In this document: piece after piece, positions 6,892 to 7,147 of the stretch
Layout of the letters: each line of letters opens with the position of its first letter
Numbering within the stretch: the first letter of the stretch is position 1
Origin: Gammaproteobacteria bacterium
GTDB lineage: Bacteria > Pseudomonadota > Gammaproteobacteria > Ga0077536
Direction of reading: 5' to 3'
NCBI GenBank assembly: GCA_030639105.1
Contig: DAOWDI010000152.1
Location: forward strand, 1-7,147
DNA: 7,147 bases
The notes under the pieces: model-generated
What the model was told of the DNA's origin: nothing
Database searches by the model: none
What the model saw: the letters and a program-made list of their open reading frames with translations, nothing else
Made by a program: the position numbers and the translations under genes

Positions 6892-7147
6892 ATGCCACAC
6901 GCGGTATACCTCTATTTACACTCGGCATTCGGATTGGCTAGCTTTTGTGCGATCGCGTGGATTTTCAGCAGTGACCGCACCGGGGTCCGATGGCGCACTG
7001 CGTTTGTGGGGATCGCGGTCCAGATCGTGCTGGCCTGACTGCTGAACCGAATGCAAATACTACAAAGAGCTTTTTTCGACCATTTCTACGCTTTTCTTGC
7101 GCTACAGAACGCGACGGAGAGTGGCAGCACTTTCGTCTTCGGATTTC
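6892..7147 (+). pseudogene. Concentrative nucleoside transporter (CNT/NupC family), N-terminal part with an in-frame TGA; 3' end outside window
   Basis: CNT proteins are inner-membrane nucleoside/cation symporters. From the ATG at 6892 the frame reads MPHAVYLYLHSAFGLASFCA, a membrane helix ending in IFSSDRTGVRWR, then a second helix AFVGIAVQIVLA. This matches the N-terminus of E. coli NupC (helix, LLVSSDRKKIRIR, helix ending LLAW). At 7036-7038 there is a TGA where NupC has Trp. In the same frame the sequence continues LLNRMQILQRAFFDHFYAFL and ALQNATESGSTFVFGF, the recognisable CNT segment (E. coli NEGTNFVFG), up to the window edge. The first part alone would be a 48-residue fragment, while an in-frame ATG at 7051 could allow a restart that lacks the first two helices. 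The gene begins 13 bases after the deacetylase stop, with no clear Shine-Dalgarno. Whether this is a true pseudogene, a sequencing error (TGG read as TGA) or readthrough cannot be settled here. Family assignment is fairly secure; loss of function is not. Confidence 0.7.

Noticed and set aside
7036..7038. Selenocysteine insertion at the TGA in the transporter
   Set aside because: CNT transporters are not known selenoproteins and the equivalent residue is Trp in E. coli NupC. I saw no obvious stem-loop just after the codon.

Overview
The window looks like a chromosomal segment of a denitrifying or NO-detoxifying proteobacterium, most likely a gammaproteobacterium. That placement is an inference from the gene set: a cytochrome-c-type NO reductase, an RNase D whose catalytic residues sit at a constant +4 offset from E. 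coli Rnd, and a Tsp/Prc-type S41 protease. No taxonomic marker is present. Nearly all of the DNA is coding, composition is even, and I see no rRNA, tRNA, CRISPR array, insertion sequence or integrase.

Left part (1-2326, + strand): a nitric oxide reductase locus. A 5'-truncated norC (membrane-anchored cytochrome c subunit) overlaps norB (catalytic subunit) by ATGA. After 49 bases comes a small exported monoheme cytochrome c553/c4-like protein with a GTG start and a very strong Shine-Dalgarno. All metal and heme ligands expected of a true cNOR are present in NorB, at almost the same residue numbers as in the Pseudomonas enzyme. norQ and norD do not follow. The small cytochrome is a plausible periplasmic electron donor to NorC.

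Middle part (2372-3723): rnd (ribonuclease D) on the - strand, convergent with the cytochrome gene across a 45-base gap and divergent from prc across about 220 bases that must hold promoters for both. No confident promoter or terminator could be read in either gap.

Right part (3724-7147, + strand): a tightly packed series of prc/ctp (periplasmic tail-specific protease), a histone-deacetylase-superfamily Zn deacetylase 5 bases later, and 13 bases after that the beginning of a concentrative nucleoside transporter (CNT/NupC family). The transporter reading frame contains an in-frame TGA at 7036-7038, at a place where E. coli NupC has Trp. CNT-like sequence resumes in the same frame and runs to the window edge. 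This interrupted transporter is the most unusual observation here; otherwise the window is made of recognisable families, and I found no convincing undescribed system.
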